Assembly: GCA_013203525.1 (NCBI GenBank)
Contig: JABMQB010000708.1
Location: forward strand, 1-8,676
Direction of reading: 5' to 3'
Source: Mariniphaga sp.
GTDB lineage: Bacteria > Bacteroidota > Bacteroidia > Bacteroidales > Prolixibacteraceae
DNA: 8,676 bases
The position numbers and the translations under genes are program-made. The notes below the pieces were generated by a model that saw only the letters and a list, made by a program, of their open reading frames with translations, did no database searches and was not told the DNA's origin. How positions within the stretch are numbered: the stretch's first letter is position 1; every line of letters begins with the position of its first letter. Positions 6,279-8,676 of the stretch are shown piece after piece.

Positions 6279-8219
6279 TTAATTACAATACCTTTTGATG
6301 ACATTGTAAGCGGTGACAAGTCCCAATTCTCCTGCTTTACTTAAATCATAGGCTCCACCTTCTACATCATCAAGGAATATTTTGGTTAGGCCACGGTTAT
6401 AATATGCTTCAGCAAATTCTGGCTCCAACTCAATAGCTTTACTTAAATCTTCAATTGCACTTTCATACTTTTTTAGCCTGAGGTTTATATAAGCCCTGTT
6501 GTAATATCCAAAAAAGAATGATGGATTTAATTGTAAAGTTTTTTCATAATCCCGGAGGATTAAATCATAATCCCGTATCATTCCACTCATTTCAGTATTA
6601 ACAGGTTCATTTAGCATTGAATTGTTTAGTGCAATGGTAAGCTGGTTAGTAAAATCGGGAAGTGACTCAATATGCTCAATCATTTTATAGCGGCAATTTC
6701 CGCGTGAAAAATATGCCAGCAGATTTTTTGAGTCCATAGTAATTGCACGATCCATATCATCAAGTGCTGAGTTGTAATTTCCGGTTAGGCTTTTAAAAAT
6801 TCCACGGTTTGTATAGTTATGGGCATTTTTAATAATATCCAGCCTTTCATTAAAAATCAATATAAAATTATTGAATACTTCATTGTAATTTGTAATGGGC
6901 TTGTTTGAAATATTTAATCGTGGATTATAATTATTTACTTCATTCATTGTTTCAACAGTACTATTGTAATATTGAAAACGATCGTAATCCACTGAATTTT
7001 TTTCAAATGCAGAAATCAGAAAAAGTGGTTGCAAATCAATAATAATGTTTTTATTCTGAACTCTGCCATCATCAACTTTTTCCTCTTCTTCTCCGGGTAA
7101 ATTCCTGTTATCAGCAACTATAAGGTTTACCCTTCTTCTGCGTCGAGCTGGCGATTCTTCTTGTTTTTTATCATTGTTGTTAGCTTGTGTAGATGCCTGA
7201 TTGGTACTTGTTGTATTGTTTTGCTGATTGGTTGTATTTTGGTTTTGAGGACTTTGTGCTTGTCCTTGCTGTTGCCCTTGTTGATTTTGCCGGGTGTTTT
7301 GGGCTAGTTGTTCTGAGTCTACCTGGTAACGGCTTAAATCGTATTGAGGATTTAGCTGGGCAGCAATACTGTAATCAGAATTAAATCCAGGCCTTCCAAG
7401 AATTTCTTTCGCCATAGCCCTGTTAAAATAAGCACTTGCTTGTTCAGGATTTAATGCAAGAGCCATATCGTAATCCATTATTGCACCATTATAATCTTCT
7501 AATTTATGCTTAACAATTCCCCTGTTGTTATAAGCAAGTGCATTTCTTGGATCGAGTTTTATACATTGGTCGTAATCTCTGAGAGCTGCAGCAAAATTTT
7601 CCAATTCAAATCGGGCAAGTCCCCGGTTGAGATAGGCTCCGGCATAATGAGGCCTGATAATAATTACTTTATTCAGGTCGCGAATGGCTTCTCTCGTGTC
7701 TCCTTTAATGATATTTGAATTGCTTCGGTTCATTAAAGCTGTTGTCGAATTTGGATTTATTTCCAGTGCTTTATTATAATCGGCAACCGCACCCTCAACA
7801 TCTTTTAACGATATTTTTGCTATCCCCCTGTTATTATACACACCTTCATTTTCCGGGTCAAGTTCCAGTGCCATATTGTAATCTTCAATTGCTTTTTCAA
7901 ACTCTTTAAGGTCGTAAAAAGCCATTCCTCTGTTTGTGTAGGCATCGGGATAGTAAGGTTTTATATCAATTGCTTTATTGTAATCTAAAACTGCACCTCG
8001 GTAATCTTCCAGTTGATGTTTAGCAACTCCCCTGAAAAAATAGGGATCGGGTAAATGAGGTTTAAATTTGATAACAATATTGAAATATTCAGTAGCACCC
8101 GTATAATTGCCAATCGATATACGCGTACGCCCAACCCTGATGTAGTGGTTGATATTTACCTGTGCCTCAATTGTAAAAGCAGCAGTTAAAAGTACAATAG
8201 CAAGTAATAATCTTTTCAT
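6279..8219 (-). CDS. Exported tetratricopeptide-repeat protein with Gln/Asn-rich linker
   Basis: A 646-residue protein from the ATG at 8217-8219, chosen because it gives a clean Sec signal peptide (MKRLLLAIVLLTAAFTIEAQ). An upstream ATG at 8262-8264 would add 15 residues before it. Residues 24-295 hold about eight consecutive 34-residue TPR motifs with the usual consensus (AYxNRGxAxxxLxDYxxAIxDYxxALxLxP). Residues 301-352 are a low-complexity linker dominated by Gln, Asn and Thr. It is followed by the basic PARRRRR (357-363), an acidic GEEEEKVDDG and a non-TPR segment to about 465. A second TPR block spans 466-500 and 568-635. TPR superhelices bind other proteins; the signal sequence places this one in the periplasm or outer membrane, since no membrane segment follows. 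A partner or pathway cannot be read from the context: its neighbours are rarA and a divergent DNA glycosylase. No lipobox is present. No obvious terminator follows the stop, so some read-through into rarA is possible. Confidence 0.9.
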   Translation of the reverse strand: MKRLLLAIVLLTAAFTIEAQVNINHYIRVGRTRISIGNYTGATEYFNIVIKFKPHLPDPYFFRGVAKHQLEDYRGAVLDYNKAIDIKPYYPDAYTNRGMAFYDLKEFEKAIEDYNMALELDPENEGVYNNRGIAKISLKDVEGAVADYNKALEINPNSTTALMNRSNSNIIKGDTREAIRDLNKVIIIRPHYAGAYLNRGLARFELENFAAALRDYDQCIKLDPRNALAYNNRGIVKHKLEDYNGAIMDYDMALALNPEQASAYFNRAMAKEILGRPGFNSDYSIAAQLNPQYDLSRYQVDSEQLAQNTRQNQQGQQQGQAQSPQNQNTTNQQNNTTSTNQASTQANNNDKKQEESPARRRRRVNLIVADNRNLPGEEEEKVDDGRVQNKNIIIDLQPLFLISAFEKNSVDYDRFQYYNSTVETMNEVNNYNPRLNISNKPITNYNEVFNNFILIFNERLDIIKNAHNYTNRGIFKSLTGNYNSALDDMDRAITMDSKNLLAYFSRGNCRYKMIEHIESLPDFTNQLTIALNNSMLNEPVNTEMSGMIRDYDLILRDYEKTLQLNPSFFFGYYNRAYINLRLKKYESAIEDLSKAIELEPEFAEAYYNRGLTKIFLDDVEGGAYDLSKAGELGLVTAYNVIKRYCN

Positions 8220-8236
8220 CTTCAAATTCTGAAAAG

Positions 8237-8244
8237 CAAAAATA
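8237..8244 (-). promoter_or_regulatory. Possible -7 element (TATTTTTG) for the TPR gene
   Basis: An exact TAnnTTTG match lies 17 bp upstream of the chosen ATG at 8219. No TTTG is found at the expected -33 distance, so it is a half-supported promoter. If real, the transcript would start after the alternative upstream ATG at 8264, supporting the shorter protein. Confidence 0.25.
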
Positions 8245-8305
8245 ACATTTTCATACTTACTCATTCTTCTCAGTTAATTATATTTAACTTTTTAAAAGAA
8301 AATTT

Positions 8306-8676
8306 ATGGCGAAAAATTCGAATTCTTCTGATAAAGTAAGATGTGGCTGGGGTTCGTCGAATGATATTTATATGGAATATCACGACAACGAATGGGGAGT
8401 TCCGTTACATGATGAAATAAAATTATTTGAATTCCTGGTATTGGAAAGTTTTCAATCGGGATTAAGTTGGATTACTATTTTGAAAAAAAGGAAGAACTTC
8501 ATACATGCATTTGAAGGATTTGACCCAAATAAGGTTGCCCTATTTAGCGAAACCAAAGTTCAGGAATTAATGCAGGATACAGGAATAGTTCGAAACCGTC
8601 GGAAAATTGAAGCAGCAATAAACAATGCAAAACGTTTTCTCGAAATTCAGGAAGAATTTGGCAGTTTTGATAAATA
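8306..8676 (+). CDS. tagA: DNA-3-methyladenine glycosylase I (3' end beyond window)
   Basis: The first 123 codons of a plus-strand gene, divergent from the TPR gene. The protein removes 3-methyladenine from alkylated DNA in base-excision repair and acts in the cytoplasm. It aligns along its whole visible length with E. coli Tag. It has VRCGWG with Cys13, YHDNEWGVP with His26 (the first two ligands of the Tag zinc site), LVLESFQSGLSWITILKKR (residues 44-62) with Glu47 at the position of the base-recognition Glu38, FDPNKVA, and DTGIVRNRRKIEAAINNA (91-108). The second half of the helix-hairpin-helix-like core and the C-terminal zinc ligands (His and Cys) lie outside the window. About one third of the usual length of roughly 190 residues is missing. 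The ATG at 8306 is the first in frame, and the 8-10 extra residues before RCGW are normal in this phylum. Confidence 0.95.
   Translation, partial: MAKNSNSSDKVRCGWGSSNDIYMEYHDNEWGVPLHDEIKLFEFLVLESFQSGLSWITILKKRKNFIHAFEGFDPNKVALFSETKVQELMQDTGIVRNRRKIEAAINNAKRFLEIQEEFGSFDK

Noticed and set aside
6500..8100. Periodic DNA similarity that could be read as a tandem DNA repeat
   Set aside because: It reflects about 102-bp (34-residue) TPR motifs; the DNA copies are strongly diverged and conserved only at protein level.
8279..8286. TATATTTA on the plus strand as a tagA -7 element
   Set aside because: Lacks the final G of TAnnTTTG and has no TTTG upstream at the right distance in a very AT-rich region.
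1..8676. CRISPR array, insertion sequence, tRNA/rRNA gene, phage or defence genes
   Set aside because: No spaced repeats, transposase or integrase motifs, terminal inverted repeats or stable-RNA sequences seen; the genes are housekeeping or envelope functions.

Overview
The window is a compact, AT-rich chromosomal segment, most likely from a Bacteroidota genome (Bacteroidales/Marinilabiliales-like; an inference). Supporting signs are a TTTG / TAnnTTTG promoter upstream of rarA, few recognisable Shine-Dalgarno sequences, abundant short Lys/Asn/Ile-rich signal peptides, a secreted TPR protein, and an M1 peptidase of the type common in this phylum. Seven genes are read from the minus strand and one, at the right edge, from the plus strand.

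Layout from left to right: (1) 1-990, the N-terminal 330 residues of a beta-lactamase-fold serine hydrolase lipoprotein, running off the left edge. (2) 1096-1659, a small secreted Ser/Thr/Gly-rich beta protein of unknown function, followed by a 32-bp perfect palindrome that probably terminates it. (3) 1660-1931, a 272-bp non-coding stretch that holds an apparent sigma-54 (-24/-12) promoter for the secreted protein, with dyad-symmetric sites at enhancer-like distance upstream. (4) 1932-6185, a probable operon read as rarA, kdsA, a Tat-exported Dabb-domain protein, then an M1 aminopeptidase. The aminopeptidase is interrupted by a single in-frame TAA. A canonical Bacteroidota promoter lies just upstream of rarA, and a heptanucleotide tandem repeat sits at the start of kdsA. 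(5) 6279-8219, an exported TPR protein with two TPR blocks joined by a Gln/Asn-rich linker. (6) 8306-8676, a divergent tagA-like DNA-3-methyladenine glycosylase I, cut by the right edge.

Functionally the window is mostly housekeeping: rarA (rescue of stalled replication forks), tagA (alkylation repair) and kdsA (Kdo for lipopolysaccharide), alongside exported proteins (serine hydrolase, Dabb protein, peptidase, TPR protein). I see no mobile element, CRISPR array, RNA gene or defence cassette. The most interesting signals are the sigma-54-type control region of the unknown secreted protein, the nonsense codon splitting an otherwise intact peptidase, and the heptad repeat that probably created a false upstream start for kdsA. 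No clearly new multi-gene system is visible.
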